Shown: positions 44,685 to 53,751 of the stretch, piece by piece
Layout: the number at the start of each line of letters is the position of its first letter
How positions within the stretch are numbered: position 1 is the first letter of the stretch
Origin: Citrobacter amalonaticus Y19
GTDB lineage: Bacteria; Pseudomonadota; Gammaproteobacteria; Enterobacterales; Enterobacteriaceae
DNA: 64,000 nucleotides
Assembly: GCF_000981805.1 (NCBI RefSeq)
Contig: NZ_CP011132.1
Span: 2,108,001-2,172,000 of the forward strand
Direction: 5' to 3'
Program-made: the position numbers and the translations under genes
Notes under the pieces: model-generated
Told to the model about the DNA's origin: nothing
What the model saw: only the letters and a program-made list of their open reading frames with translations
Databases searched by the model: none

Positions 44685-46925
44685 TTATTTCATCAACTGT
44701 TTCGCGAGAGCGATTTCAACTGAGTCACCGTCTGAGTTAAGAATATCAAGCCCCGACTCAGGTAAATCGCCAGCCGTACTTTGCGCCACAGCAATTTTTC
44801 GCGCCATCAGGTCAAGGCAGGCCATCTGGGAGCTTCCGGCATAGCCGAGAAAAATCACCCTGACAGCCAGTTTTTGACCGATACGCCAGGAGCGACGAGC
44901 CGCCTGCAACAATGTGTACAGGTTAAATCCCGTCTGCATAAACACGATGGTCGGAAACTCCAGGAGATCCAATCCCGTTTTTACGAGCTCAGGATTGGTG
45001 ACGATGACATCAATACCCCGCTCTACTTGCTCTGCCACCCAGTCTTCCCGTTGTTCAGGGGAAACCGTAGCGCGCAAGACGGCAACTTTAAGCTCGGCCT
45101 GTGTCAGCAGGGCTTTCAGCCGTGAAGTGGTATCACGCGTGCCGCTGTATGTGGAATAGGCCAGTACCTTACGGCCAGCAACTTTTTCTTCAAGACAGAG
45201 ATTTATCAGCTCCTGCTCTTTCGGCGTGGCCTGCAGGTCCCCAAACAGCGAAGGCACAAAGGCCAGCGTCTGCCGGGTGCGCGGATGTTTCACCGTTTCC
45301 GGACGGAAACAACATTCTGGCCATGCCAGTAACACGTTGAGCACAACGCCGAGTAGCGTGGTATCACGCTTTCTCAGCGCCTGCTGCAGCGTTGCTGTCA
45401 GCGTACCGGACAGCTCCTGATAAGCATCATGCTGCACTGGTGTCATCTCCACTTCCCGGAACTCTTCCTGGTACGGCGGCAGAACACCGCTGCCCAGGTC
45501 TTTGAGCTTGAGAAAAACAGTGTATGGCAGGAGGCAACGCAATACTCCTTTCGGCCCGAATCCTGGCGCTTTAGACACACGTACGGACGTTTTTTTGCCC
45601 TTCGCGGTTTTATGCGCGTCGGTACTTTCAGACAGAACCTCTCGGAGCACACCGTGGTCGCGCATAAACTGCATGGCTGCGGCATTCAGACTACCATTGC
45701 GACCGGGGCGATAACCTTCCTCCAGCATCCGCTTTGTAAGAACCCGGAACAGAAGAAAGAAGATATCGTCGGCATAGCCCCCTATTAGCGTTCCCGTTAA
45801 CAGCAGGATTTTTCTTACCTGTGATGCAAGGACTCCCATCGCCTGGCCCTGAGCAGAAGCGCCGCCTTTGTATTCGTGGCCTTCATCTATCACCATCAAA
45901 TCGAACGTATTTTTAGGCAGGTGCTTTTTGATGAACTCACTGGCCTGGTAATTCCCCTCGCCGAAGCCAAACTCCATATTTGCCATCGCCCGCTCCATTC
46001 GGTTTGCCTGGCGGTCAGAGAAGACCAGTTCGCCATTGCTGTCCATCAGGTTGATAAACTCATACAGGTTATCGCCCAGCATAGAAGCCAGAAACTCATC
46101 ACCAAAGGTGGTTTTCAGTTTCCTGGCAGTGGCCTCTCCTACTGTCGGAATTCGCTTCAGCGCCTTACTGACCATCTGCGACTGTAAATCCTCCGACAAC
46201 CGGTTCGGGCGCATCAGCGTCCAGAGTGAAGTACGACAGTGCGCACATTTACGGGGGTTTTCTTCCTGTTGCAACCTGGAGGCAGAAATCCAGTGTCCAT
46301 CAGTATCAGTGATGTGCTGCCCACAGTCAGGACAGACCCCAAAAGCAAATTCACCCCGGTGTCTTGTCGCAAATGCAGGTTTCCAGTGCCAGCCCATGCG
46401 CATCCGCACACGACCGAGGATAAAGAACTCCGGTCCGGTAGCGGGCGCATGAAGCTGATCGCGCAGAGCCATCAACTTAATCAGCGTATCAGGGCCGTTG
46501 AGAACCCAGACGCGTGCATTTTTGACAGTAGTCTGAATTTCCCGACGCCATTTATAAACCAGATGCGGAGGGGAAAGTACAAGAGTACGGCGGTAACCTT
46601 CATGATACAGGACTGTAGCTGTAGCAATCGCCATCAACGTTTTGCCCGTTCCCATTTCGGCATTAATGACAGCCGCACTCTCATTGCGATCGATAAGTAA
46701 TCGGGTCACCGCCTGAACAACTTCAGCCTGTGCCGGGAAGGGCTTACGTATCAGCCCGTCCATCACAGCTTGACGTTTCGCATCAGGCGTTCCGTCATAA
46801 ACAGGCGGGTGAGACAGATTCAGGGAATCCAGGAGGCTGTCACCGAATTCATCAATAAACGCATTCAGGGACAGAATGTTCGAAGGAATATCGGGTGTGG
46901 TCAGGTGCGTTACGGTCATGGTCAT
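44685..46925 (-). CDS. SNF2-type DEAD/DEAH helicase-like protein
   Basis: 746 residues (ATG 46925; a second ATG at 46919 has better spacing to AAGG). Motif I AEMGTGKTLMAIA, motif II VIDEGHEYKGG, motif III-like LLTGTLIGG, and motif VI SWRIGQKLAVRV are visible. A four-Cys zinc ribbon (CPDCG, then CAHC) is inserted between motifs I and II. It probably remodels protein-DNA complexes or moves along DNA during ICE replication; not demonstrated. Confidence 0.88.
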   Translation of the reverse strand: MTMTVTHLTTPDIPSNILSLNAFIDEFGDSLLDSLNLSHPPVYDGTPDAKRQAVMDGLIRKPFPAQAEVVQAVTRLLIDRNESAAVINAEMGTGKTLMAIATATVLYHEGYRRTLVLSPPHLVYKWRREIQTTVKNARVWVLNGPDTLIKLMALRDQLHAPATGPEFFILGRVRMRMGWHWKPAFATRHRGEFAFGVCPDCGQHITDTDGHWISASRLQQEENPRKCAHCRTSLWTLMRPNRLSEDLQSQMVSKALKRIPTVGEATARKLKTTFGDEFLASMLGDNLYEFINLMDSNGELVFSDRQANRMERAMANMEFGFGEGNYQASEFIKKHLPKNTFDLMVIDEGHEYKGGASAQGQAMGVLASQVRKILLLTGTLIGGYADDIFFLLFRVLTKRMLEEGYRPGRNGSLNAAAMQFMRDHGVLREVLSESTDAHKTAKGKKTSVRVSKAPGFGPKGVLRCLLPYTVFLKLKDLGSGVLPPYQEEFREVEMTPVQHDAYQELSGTLTATLQQALRKRDTTLLGVVLNVLLAWPECCFRPETVKHPRTRQTLAFVPSLFGDLQATPKEQELINLCLEEKVAGRKVLAYSTYSGTRDTTSRLKALLTQAELKVAVLRATVSPEQREDWVAEQVERGIDVIVTNPELVKTGLDLLEFPTIVFMQTGFNLYTLLQAARRSWRIGQKLAVRVIFLGYAGSSQMACLDLMARKIAVAQSTAGDLPESGLDILNSDGDSVEIALAKQLMK

Positions 46926-46935
46926 AATCCTTAAT

Positions 46936-46977
46936 AAAAACGGGACAGACCATCCCCTGCGGGGAATGTTGTCCCGC
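46936..46977 (-). terminator. Terminator-like hairpin just before the helicase gene
   Basis: GCGGGACA and TGTCCCG bracket an inner CCCC/GGGG helix and are followed by TTTTTATT, directly upstream of the helicase ribosome binding site. Confidence 0.7.
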
Positions 46978-47004
46978 TTGGGTAAATAACAGTAGAGGAA
47001 TAAT

Positions 47005-47268
47005 TTATTTCATCGGCAGCATAATGACTGTCTGCCCTGCTTTCGTGGTGATCCAAATAGTTATTTCCGGCGTAACCTGATGTATGGATAAAACGTGGCC
47101 TATATTATTTTCAAGAGATTCAATATTTCTAACTCTTTCTGCCTCGTTAATACCGCCCCAGTCACCACGAAGGTGCATGGCGACAAAAGGCCCAAAGTTT
47201 ATTCCCTCAAGCATAAGGTCATGTACTTCTGGTGTGACACTTACCTGTGTGGATGGAACGTGAATCAT
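47005..47268 (-). CDS. HxxGDWG small protein, copy 1
   Basis: 87 residues with GGAG upstream. Shared pattern with the two next genes: variable N-terminus, FVAMHLRGDWGGI near residue 35, then HVLSIHQVTPEITIWITTKAGQTVIMLP. Soluble alpha/beta protein of unknown function, a type found on plasmids and ICEs. Confidence 0.75.
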   Translation of the reverse strand: MIHVPSTQVSVTPEVHDLMLEGINFGPFVAMHLRGDWGGINEAERVRNIESLENNIGHVLSIHQVTPEITIWITTKAGQTVIMLPMK

Positions 47269-47356
47269 AAATATATTCTCCGCAATGATGCGACAGTTAA
47301 ATAGTATGTGTGGGTTTATTATCCGGAAGTGAAATTATGACTGAACAAAAAACTCA

Positions 47357-47659
47357 TCAGGCATGAACAGAAATTATCGTCTGGCTACGATCCGCACTGG
47401 TGCTGATTGTCACCATTCGTATGCCGCCGAAAGGATGAAAGTAGCAGGACAACAGGCTGTTGCTGTACTCCAGCGCATACCGGTTAGTCTGGCGCAAAGT
47501 CCGCGGAACGTCGCCCCAGTCACCGGAGGTATGTCTCTTCAGTAATTTCTGTATATCATCACCGCTGAGTTTATTTTCACTGTCATCCAGCAATAGATTT
47601 CCGAATAAAAAGGCAGTTTTATGCGTAAATTGTGGAAGTTCAAAAAAGCGAAGTTTCAT
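47357..47659 (-). CDS. HxxGDWG small protein, copy 2 (divergent)
   Basis: 100 residues with LLKRHTSGDWGDVP near residue 45 and a C-terminal strand pattern GIRMVTISTSADRSQTIISV. More diverged than copies 1 and 3, but the motif and beta C-terminus are kept. Weak ribosome binding site. Confidence 0.68.
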   Translation of the reverse strand: MKLRFFELPQFTHKTAFLFGNLLLDDSENKLSGDDIQKLLKRHTSGDWGDVPRTLRQTNRYALEYSNSLLSCYFHPFGGIRMVTISTSADRSQTIISVHA

Positions 47660-47674
47660 AACAACAACCCATAG

Positions 47675-47941
47675 CTATCGTTCAGAAGATAACATGATCG
47701 TGGTGCTTCCACCTGCGGTCAGTATCCAGACTTCAGTTTTCGGAGTGACGTAATAAACCGAAAGAATTGTACCACCAGAACTAACTGCGCGGTTATTGGC
47801 ATCTTTAGCCTCATCGCAGATATCTCCCCAGTCACCACATAAATGCCGGTTCAGGAAAGGTGGAATATCTGCACCTTCTATAATCATTTCGCTGATGCCA
47901 GGGGTAATACACAGACAACCGGGGGAAAATAAACGTGTCAT
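47675..47941 (-). CDS. HxxGDWG small protein, copy 3
   Basis: 88 residues, AAGGA upstream. FLNRHLCGDWGDI near residue 34, then ILSVYYVTPKTEVWILTAGGSTTIML. The alignment with copy 1 is nearly colinear over the C-terminal 55 residues, so these are paralogues. Confidence 0.75.
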   Translation of the reverse strand: MTRLFSPGCLCITPGISEMIIEGADIPPFLNRHLCGDWGDICDEAKDANNRAVSSGGTILSVYYVTPKTEVWILTAGGSTTIMLSSER

Positions 47942-47985
47942 AAAAAGTTCCTTAATAAATGACGGATTAAATAATTCAGAGTGAT

Positions 47986-49089
47986 TTAGCGAATGGAAAT
48001 CAGTTCACCGAAGGTTTGAGAATCCTGTGTCATATCCCATGCCGAAATAGCTGGTATAAAGCGGTCGGTCATAATGATGGTTTCAGTAATATTACCGTCA
48101 TCATCTTCGGTAAATTCCGTTTTCCTGTTTTTCGTCTTGTAAGTGTCACCGCGTACAACCAACGTGCGGCCTGCCGGAGAGGTGATAACACCAGTAATAG
48201 CGCCAGCAGCGAGTGCCAGTGCAAGATGCCAGCGTGAAAGCTGCCGGACAGGCGGACGTGGAGGCTGAGGCTGAACACAAAGCTGCGTGGAGAATGACGG
48301 CCAGAGTCCCTGAACATGCAGGATCTCTTCTGCAAGTTGCACCGGCTCCATTGTCACACGGTAAAAATGTTTCAGCTCTTGTCGGACAACGGGGACGGTA
48401 TAGGGAACAGACCACATTTCGGGAAGTGGCACCGCCGTTTCATCGCCTTTGCCAATAGCAATCAGACTCTGATAAATCTGTCTGACGCTGTTCTGGTTCT
48501 GTTGATTCTGACGAATACGCCGACCAAAGATCACCACCTGTTTGAACTGGTCTGTCGCTGCAGAAAACACCTGTACATCAGTGAAGCTGTTTGCCAGCCA
48601 GCCGGAAAATTCCTTATCGAGCGTGTAAAAAGGAATAACCATTACCAGAATACCGTTGTACATCAGGTTATCCACAACGCGCCGGTAGAACTGCTTTTCC
48701 AGACGGGCACGACCTTTTTTACTGAACTCAGGATCATTATCCTTCACCAGATCGCCGTAGGGTGGGTTAAGAAACAGTAATGAAAACGTCTGCTGCGAAA
48801 TAATGGTGTCCATCAGATCGCTGTGCAACGTCACATCAGCCATCGTGGCACAATGGGCGGCGCGTTCTGCATCGTACTCTACGGCGTAAGCCTTCGCCTG
48901 TTCACCGAGGTGGCTGGCGATTTCCGTCACAGCGACGCCCTCTCCTGCACAGGGGTCCAGGAGCCGAATAGTACCGGAAGAGTCATCAGGAGACAGCGCA
49001 GTAAGAATGTGTTCCAGCGTGGTGTCATCGGTGGGAAAATATCCATTGCGTATAAAATTTTGTGCAAGGCGGGGAAACATCAGAGCCAT
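47986..49089 (-). CDS. DUF6094-type class I methyltransferase-like protein
   Basis: 367 residues from ATG 49089 (AGGA upstream); the frame extends to 49191 without support. SAM-binding motif I LLDPCAGEGVAVTEIA, acidic AYAVEYDAE, and catalytic motif IV LLFLNPPYGDL (NPPY, N6-adenine type). The C-terminal third is unrelated. It could methylate ICE DNA to avoid host restriction; no partner nuclease is adjacent. Confidence 0.82.
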   Translation of the reverse strand: MALMFPRLAQNFIRNGYFPTDDTTLEHILTALSPDDSSGTIRLLDPCAGEGVAVTEIASHLGEQAKAYAVEYDAERAAHCATMADVTLHSDLMDTIISQQTFSLLFLNPPYGDLVKDNDPEFSKKGRARLEKQFYRRVVDNLMYNGILVMVIPFYTLDKEFSGWLANSFTDVQVFSAATDQFKQVVIFGRRIRQNQQNQNSVRQIYQSLIAIGKGDETAVPLPEMWSVPYTVPVVRQELKHFYRVTMEPVQLAEEILHVQGLWPSFSTQLCVQPQPPRPPVRQLSRWHLALALAAGAITGVITSPAGRTLVVRGDTYKTKNRKTEFTEDDDGNITETIIMTDRFIPAISAWDMTQDSQTFGELISIR

Positions 49090-49159
49090 AGTGAGTTGTC
49101 CTGAAATAAGAATAAGAAATCGGAACGTACCCGTGGTACAGGTACGTCCGTGATTACGG

Positions 49160-49774
49160 TCAGGCGGCACGAAAATAATAATCAGAGGCATGTGGTGTGG
49201 TGGAGAGTTCTCTCATAACAATAGCTTCGCTGATAAGTCTGGTCAGCACAGGCGTATCAAGAGAAAGCTGCCACCCCGTGAGTTCGCCGTAACCCCCAAT
49301 GGGGATTAACATCTGCGAGGTCTGTATCAGCGTCAGTACCCGATCCCGCCAGTGTTCCAGTAAAGGCAGCGTGGTGGTTTCATTCAATAACGTCCAGACA
49401 CGTTCACGCCAGTACGGATCATCACGCTTAAGCAGCAGGAATGCCTGACCATTCGCCCTGTCAGGTATCAGACAGCGCTTATCGAATAACCAGGCATGAA
49501 CCAGCGTTCCGAAGCGAGTTTGCTGATGGCGGGAAGAACGTTTGTCGAAATTATCGTTATTGCCGGGGAAAAGAATGTGCTCGTTGATTGAAGCGTCTGT
49601 CAGGGTGAACTGCGTCAGCGCATCTTCGTTTTTCAGCGTCATAAGGGCCAGCAGTTCCTGCACGGAAGTATCTCTGCCCCAGACGGAAAGAAAAAGCAAA
49701 GAGCGCCGCTCATCGCAGATATAACCATCAGACATAATATGAGGTACTTCGCTAAGCTGAAGCAGTGAGGGCAT
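49160..49774 (-). CDS. Hypothetical protein (204 aa)
   Basis: AAGGAG precedes the ATG. Segments include LLFLSVWGRDTSVQELLALM, TRFGTLVHAWLFDKRCLIPDRANGQAFLLL and IPIGGYGELTGWQLSL. Soluble. I do not recognise the family; genes at this place in related ICEs are backbone hypotheticals. Confidence 0.75.
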   Translation of the reverse strand: MPSLLQLSEVPHIMSDGYICDERRSLLFLSVWGRDTSVQELLALMTLKNEDALTQFTLTDASINEHILFPGNNDNFDKRSSRHQQTRFGTLVHAWLFDKRCLIPDRANGQAFLLLKRDDPYWRERVWTLLNETTTLPLLEHWRDRVLTLIQTSQMLIPIGGYGELTGWQLSLDTPVLTRLISEAIVMRELSTTPHASDYYFRAA

Positions 49775-49845
49775 GGAAAACTCCTTAAATTAACGGGGCT
49801 TTCCCTGTCGGGAAAACCCGACAGTGGGGTAATAATCGGTGAAGA

Positions 49846-50496
49846 TCAGTACTGCGCGGCAACAGCCGGTACGCCTGATTTGATAAAATGTTGCTCCTGC
49901 GCGGAAAAGTCGTAGCCCAGTTGTGTCAGGCGTGCTTTTTGTTGGCGCAGAATCTGACGAGGTACCGTAGCATCAAGTTTCACGATATTTGCCAGAGGCC
50001 AGAGTGGACCAAACAGCGTCTGATCACCGGACTCCTGCTCGGCGGGTGTCGGTAAGGTGAACTGCAGACGTTTTTTCCCCTTAGTTTCCGGGGCTTTTGC
50101 TGCTGGCGCTGATTTCGTTTTTTCCGGAAACGGTCGTTCTGATACAGGTTCTTTCGGTGTTTCTTCCTCCAACGGATCGTTAACCGGAGGAAGAAGCTTC
50201 CGCTCTTCATCCGGCGTCAGTTCAGTGTTGCTGGCAATATTCATAGCATCGAGACGGACGCGAATTTCAGAACCCGAGTTTGCTCCATAACTCCATGAAT
50301 GCATGAAAATTCTGCCAATGACAAACTGACCTTCATAAGTCCCGGCGCTGTATTGTTCCAGCTCCCTGTCTTTGACCGAGAAACTACCAATGTCTGTTTC
50401 CAACAGTCCAACGTTAAAGGCACCATTGCGGCCATTAATTGTTCTCACAACCAGTTTTCCGGTCACAATAACCGGGGAGTGTTGAGCGGTATTCAT
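49846..50496 (-). CDS. DUF3275 family protein
   Basis: 216 residues from ATG 50496 (AGGA upstream). The N-terminal beta domain (VTGKLVVRTINGRNGAFNVG, LEQYSAGTYEGQFVIGRIF) matches DUF3275 of SPI-7/PFGI-1 type ICEs. A Pro/Glu/Lys-rich linker of about 60 residues precedes a helical end. Backbone gene, function unknown. Confidence 0.82.
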   Translation of the reverse strand: MNTAQHSPVIVTGKLVVRTINGRNGAFNVGLLETDIGSFSVKDRELEQYSAGTYEGQFVIGRIFMHSWSYGANSGSEIRVRLDAMNIASNTELTPDEERKLLPPVNDPLEEETPKEPVSERPFPEKTKSAPAAKAPETKGKKRLQFTLPTPAEQESGDQTLFGPLWPLANIVKLDATVPRQILRQQKARLTQLGYDFSAQEQHFIKSGVPAVAAQY

Positions 50497-50571
50497 TGTT
50501 CGATTCCTGATGAGGTATAAGATGGGATGGAGAATAAAAGCCACAAGGACTTCCATTCTCCGTGAATAATA

Positions 50572-50985
50572 TCAGGCATCCACAGGCTGATTTTCAGCCG
50601 CGTTTTCCCGGTAAAATTCATGCCCGTCAATCTTCAGCGTGGTAATTTTAATCAGGCGACCTTTAATACCACAGCCGCACTGACCTTTTTTCTCACCCTT
50701 CTCATAGGTAAAACATTCGGGGTAAATATCGCCAACGCTGAAAGAAATCAGTACCTTCTGTTTTTTACTCAGCGCATCCTGACAGCTTTCCAGAAGTTCA
50801 ACGGCTTTCTCGTTATAAACGCGCACATCAATATAAGTATATTCAGGAGAATCAGTTGTTCCCCGTAATGCGGCAATAGTACAGGCCAGAAAAGGATTCC
50901 CTTTTTTGGGTGTAACCTGACGCAGACGATTAACATAGCCAATACCACGAGTATGCAGGTCAAAATATTTACGTTCAGTATTCAT
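50572..50985 (-). CDS. DUF3577 (STY4534-family) ICE replication-associated protein
   Basis: 137 residues from ATG 50985 (GGAG upstream). YFDLHTRGIGYVNRLRQVTP, FLACTIAALRG and YIDVRVYN look like an OB-fold, SSB-like protein, and a CGCG Cys pair is present. DUF3577 lies near ssb in related ICEs and is linked to ICE replication. Confidence 0.83.
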   Translation of the reverse strand: MNTERKYFDLHTRGIGYVNRLRQVTPKKGNPFLACTIAALRGTTDSPEYTYIDVRVYNEKAVELLESCQDALSKKQKVLISFSVGDIYPECFTYEKGEKKGQCGCGIKGRLIKITTLKIDGHEFYRENAAENQPVDA

Positions 50986-50998
50986 GAGATATCTCCAC

Positions 50999-51040
50999 AA
51001 AAAAATAAGCGGAGACAGTCCCAACGGGATTGTCTCCCGC
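50999..51040 (-). terminator. Terminator-like hairpin just before the DUF3577 gene
   Basis: GCGGGAGACA pairs with TGTCTCCGC (one bulge) around an inner TCCC/GGGA, then TTATTTTTTT, directly before the GGAG of the next gene. The stretch 51041-51313 has no gene that I can support. Confidence 0.8.
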
Positions 51041-51313
51041 AGGATGAGTGTATAAATGAATGGTCAATAATAACGACACTATACCGGAGGTACATTGCCT
51101 GTTTGCAGTCGTATCAGGCATTAAAGGGCAGGCATGACACTGAGACTCAGTGCGACAGCTTACAGCCTGGCTGTCAAAAGGCCCATCACAGGGATGGAAA
51201 GTGCAGGCTCAGTAAATAACAGGCCAGGTAGTTTCGCAAAGAGAAAACTGTTTTCATAATATAATTAAAAACAGCACCAGCCTGATGAAATCAGTATTTC
51301 ATGAAATGTTCAT

Positions 51314-51345
51314 TAAAAAAATCCTCTGCCATATGACAGAGGATT
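51314..51345 (-). terminator. Terminator after the DUF3085 gene
   Basis: AATCCTCTG/CAGAGGATT with an 8-nt loop, followed by TTTTT on the minus strand. Confidence 0.88.
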
Positions 51346-51350
51346 TGAGG

Positions 51351-51719
51351 TTAATAATTAACAGTATGGTATCTGAACTGAGTAGGTGTAAACGAAACTT
51401 CCAGGTCAGCGCTGTGACGGATAACCTCCTGAAGAACGTTATCCGTCACCGGCAATGTTTCACAAAAATCATCACCACCACAGACATCCCTGAGTTCATA
51501 GTACCAGTCGTCAAACTCAGCCAGGTCAGGATTGAAACCTTCTGCATAAGAAAGCGTTAATACTCTTCCAGTTTTTGGGTCAGACATACCGTTTTCCGGC
51601 ATCATATACAGACCATGATCCTTAACAAGAAAAACAGCACATTGATTTTTCATCGCTTCCTGAATAACCGGAATTAACGTTTCAGCTTTAAAAATAACGC
51701 TACGGGCACCTTTCATCAT
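51351..51719 (-). CDS. DUF3085 family protein
   Basis: 122 residues. The pattern CAVFLVKDHGLYMMPENG, then VLTLSYAEGFNPDLAEFDDWYY and GGDDFCE, is that of DUF3085, found on ICEs and plasmids. Soluble, acidic, unknown function. AAGGA precedes the first of two Met codons. Confidence 0.78.
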   Translation of the reverse strand: MMKGARSVIFKAETLIPVIQEAMKNQCAVFLVKDHGLYMMPENGMSDPKTGRVLTLSYAEGFNPDLAEFDDWYYELRDVCGGDDFCETLPVTDNVLQEVIRHSADLEVSFTPTQFRYHTVNY

Positions 51720-51740
51720 AATCAGTTCCTTTGTTAGATT

Positions 51741-51962
51741 TCAGTCCGAGAAGACAAGATCCAGTTCATATATTTGTTGATGCAGCGTGGAACAGGATAT
51801 TTCGGCAATACGTAATGTTTGCCCGGCAAGACCATGAACCAGACTGTCACTGTCCCAGCGGTACTTTTGCTCCAGTAACTTTATTCGCTGATGCAACTCA
51901 TTCACATCATTCGCCAGCCGGGCAATATCCATTCGCAACTCTTCATTACCAGGGTAATTCAT
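51741..51962 (-). CDS. Small coiled-coil protein (73 aa)
   Basis: GGAG precedes the ATG. The product is a single helical coiled coil (LRMDIARLANDVNELHQRIKLLEQKYRW) with a short end. Upstream of DUF3085 in the same direction. Family not recognised. Confidence 0.65.
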   Translation of the reverse strand: MNYPGNEELRMDIARLANDVNELHQRIKLLEQKYRWDSDSLVHGLAGQTLRIAEISCSTLHQQIYELDLVFSD

Positions 51963-52179
51963 GATTTATTCTCCGGGAGGAATTTAACGACAGCACGGCA
52001 TCAACCGGACACCTGTTTTCAGTCGCTGGCAGGTGTAAAGGGCTCGGGCGTCGCAAAACTGCGGATAACTTTCAGCCCTGTTACCTGGGCGCCATAAAGG
52101 CAATCAAGCCTGTTCATTACACGCGAAGATGGAGGAAGCGAGCAGTGAAAACTCTGTTTTGCCCCATCAGAAATAATCG

Positions 52180-53187
52180 CTATTCACAGATACCGGTATA
52201 AATACCGTAGCAGGGCTGGCTGTCATTAATGGCCGCAATTTCATCGAATAACTTTCCACCGTGAAGGGAAAACACCCATCGCCGATAGGTTTCAATACCG
52301 TGACTGTCCAGACTGATTTTGTTGATATCTTGTTCGGCTTTTAACGGGTCGCGGGTTGAAGGAAAAAAGGTGGAATTCCCGCGCGTGGAGCACGCAGCAA
52401 CAATCCGCTCCCATTCTGCAACGCGCTGTATCTGCTCCGGGAAGCGCCGGAATATCACGCCCAGCTCTTTTTTCCGCGCATGAATACAGGGCATACAGCC
52501 GACGCGTGAACATCCCTGCTGATACAGCGGATTGGGCGGAATACCGTGACGTTTCGCCAGCGCAAAAACATCATCATGCGTCCACTGCAATAAAGGCCGG
52601 TAAACATGCAGGCCAGGCTGATTATCCGCATCCAACTCCAGTTCCGGCAAACGGGCACGTGACGCTGATTCCTGAGCTCGCACTCCTTGCCAGCTCACCA
52701 CATCATCATACTGTCCCAGCAGCGGCTGAATTATCTGTTCATCAATCGGACGGTGCTTTAGCTCAAACGTGCAGAACCGGGCGCGGGTGCTGGGAAAACG
52801 GCCTTTCCAGATACATAAATCCAGGAAGGGAATGCCACGGGGGTACATCTGTTCCAGCGTTTCAGCGACACGTTGTTCTGCACCCTGCGGCGTATAACCA
52901 TATTTTTCAACAAGCTTAATGGGCCAGATATTCTGGATATAATTTCGCTTATTTATAATTCGCTGACTGAAATCTGCACGAACACGAATAACCGGTCCCA
53001 ATTTCTGCTCCAGCAGGGAAATATATTCATACGTCAGGGGATGTTCGTGCCCGGTGTCAGCAAATATCACGACTGAATCAATATCCCACTCGCGGGATAA
53101 TAACCAGAGTGCCAGTGAGTCTTTCCCACCCGACAAACTAATAACATGCCGGACTGCACCATCGGAAATTTTATTTTCTGGAAACAT
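52180..53187 (-). CDS. PAPS-reductase/PP-loop family protein
   Basis: 335 residues. The PP-loop is SGGKDS at 19-24, followed by VVIFADTGHEHPLTYEY. A Cys cluster (QGCSRVGCMPCIHARKKELG) near 225-245 suggests a metal or Fe-S site. Related to CysH/DndC-type ATP pyrophosphatases but without an adjacent dnd set. A regular member of SPI-7-like backbones; substrate unknown. Confidence 0.85.
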   Translation of the reverse strand: MFPENKISDGAVRHVISLSGGKDSLALWLLSREWDIDSVVIFADTGHEHPLTYEYISLLEQKLGPVIRVRADFSQRIINKRNYIQNIWPIKLVEKYGYTPQGAEQRVAETLEQMYPRGIPFLDLCIWKGRFPSTRARFCTFELKHRPIDEQIIQPLLGQYDDVVSWQGVRAQESASRARLPELELDADNQPGLHVYRPLLQWTHDDVFALAKRHGIPPNPLYQQGCSRVGCMPCIHARKKELGVIFRRFPEQIQRVAEWERIVAACSTRGNSTFFPSTRDPLKAEQDINKISLDSHGIETYRRWVFSLHGGKLFDEIAAINDSQPCYGIYTGICE

Positions 53188-53274
53188 GACAGCAACCTCA
53201 TTGTGATAAATGAAGTTGCTAATTAATGCTCAGATAAACCAACTGTCCTTACAGAAACAAATATGTATAAACAG

Positions 53275-53305
53275 AAGAATGACGCCATATTTCGACGTCA
53301 TTCTT
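53275..53305 (-). terminator. Hairpin after ssb
   Basis: AAGAATGACG/CGTCATTCTT stem with an 11-nt loop, 28 bases after the ssb stop; weak T tract. Confidence 0.65.
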
Positions 53306-53332
53306 AATTATGACAACCAGCAGAAAAAGATA

Positions 53333-53731
53333 TTACTCGCCCGCATTATCCGATGAATGATCACCCGGCGCTTTATCCGGTTCAGGTTTACCCAGCATCT
53401 GTAACATCCCGTTGATATCGACCACGATTTCAGTGGACTGGCGTTCTGCACCGATACTGTCCAGCCATTTCCTGACCTGTAATCGTCCCTCAAGATACAC
53501 CTGGGTGCCCTTCTTAAGATGTGCGGCAGCTATTTCCGCAAGTTTGTTATACACTACAATCCGGTGCCACTGCGTCCGTTCTTTCGTTTCCCCGGTCTCT
53601 TTATCTTTCCATGAATCGCCCGTCGCCACGGAAAATACTGCCACAGGTTGTTTATCCGCAGTATAACGAACTTCCGGGTCTTGCCCTAAATATCCAATCA
53701 GGCAAACTTTATTCAGTCCTCTCTGGGCCAT
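53333..53731 (-). CDS. ssb: Single-stranded DNA-binding protein
   Basis: 132 residues from ATG 53731 (GGAG 11 bases upstream). OB fold: NKVCLIGYLGQDPEVRYT, VAVFSVATGDSWKDKETGE, TQWHRIVVYNKLAEIAAAHL and VYLEGRLQVRKW. The tail ends DNAGE rather than the canonical DDDIPF, so it may not recruit the usual host partners. It coats ICE single strands during transfer or replication. Confidence 0.93.
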   Translation of the reverse strand: MAQRGLNKVCLIGYLGQDPEVRYTADKQPVAVFSVATGDSWKDKETGETKERTQWHRIVVYNKLAEIAAAHLKKGTQVYLEGRLQVRKWLDSIGAERQSTEIVVDINGMLQMLGKPEPDKAPGDHSSDNAGE

Positions 53732-53751
53732 AATTTCATTTCTCCGGTTAT

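Noticed and set aside
44685..49089. Helicase plus N6-methyltransferase as a new restriction or BREX/DISARM-like system
   Set aside because: Both look like usual backbone members of SPI-7/PFGI-1 type ICEs, three small genes lie between them, and no nuclease or target-recognition partner is present.
51285..51560. 91-codon plus-strand ORF over the DUF3085 gene
   Set aside because: It is antisense to a gene with a good ribosome binding site and family pattern, and it crosses its terminator.
52180..53187. DndC-type phosphorothioation enzyme
   Set aside because: The PP-loop and Cys cluster fit, but no dndB, dndD or dndE is adjacent; only the broad PAPS-reductase family is supported.
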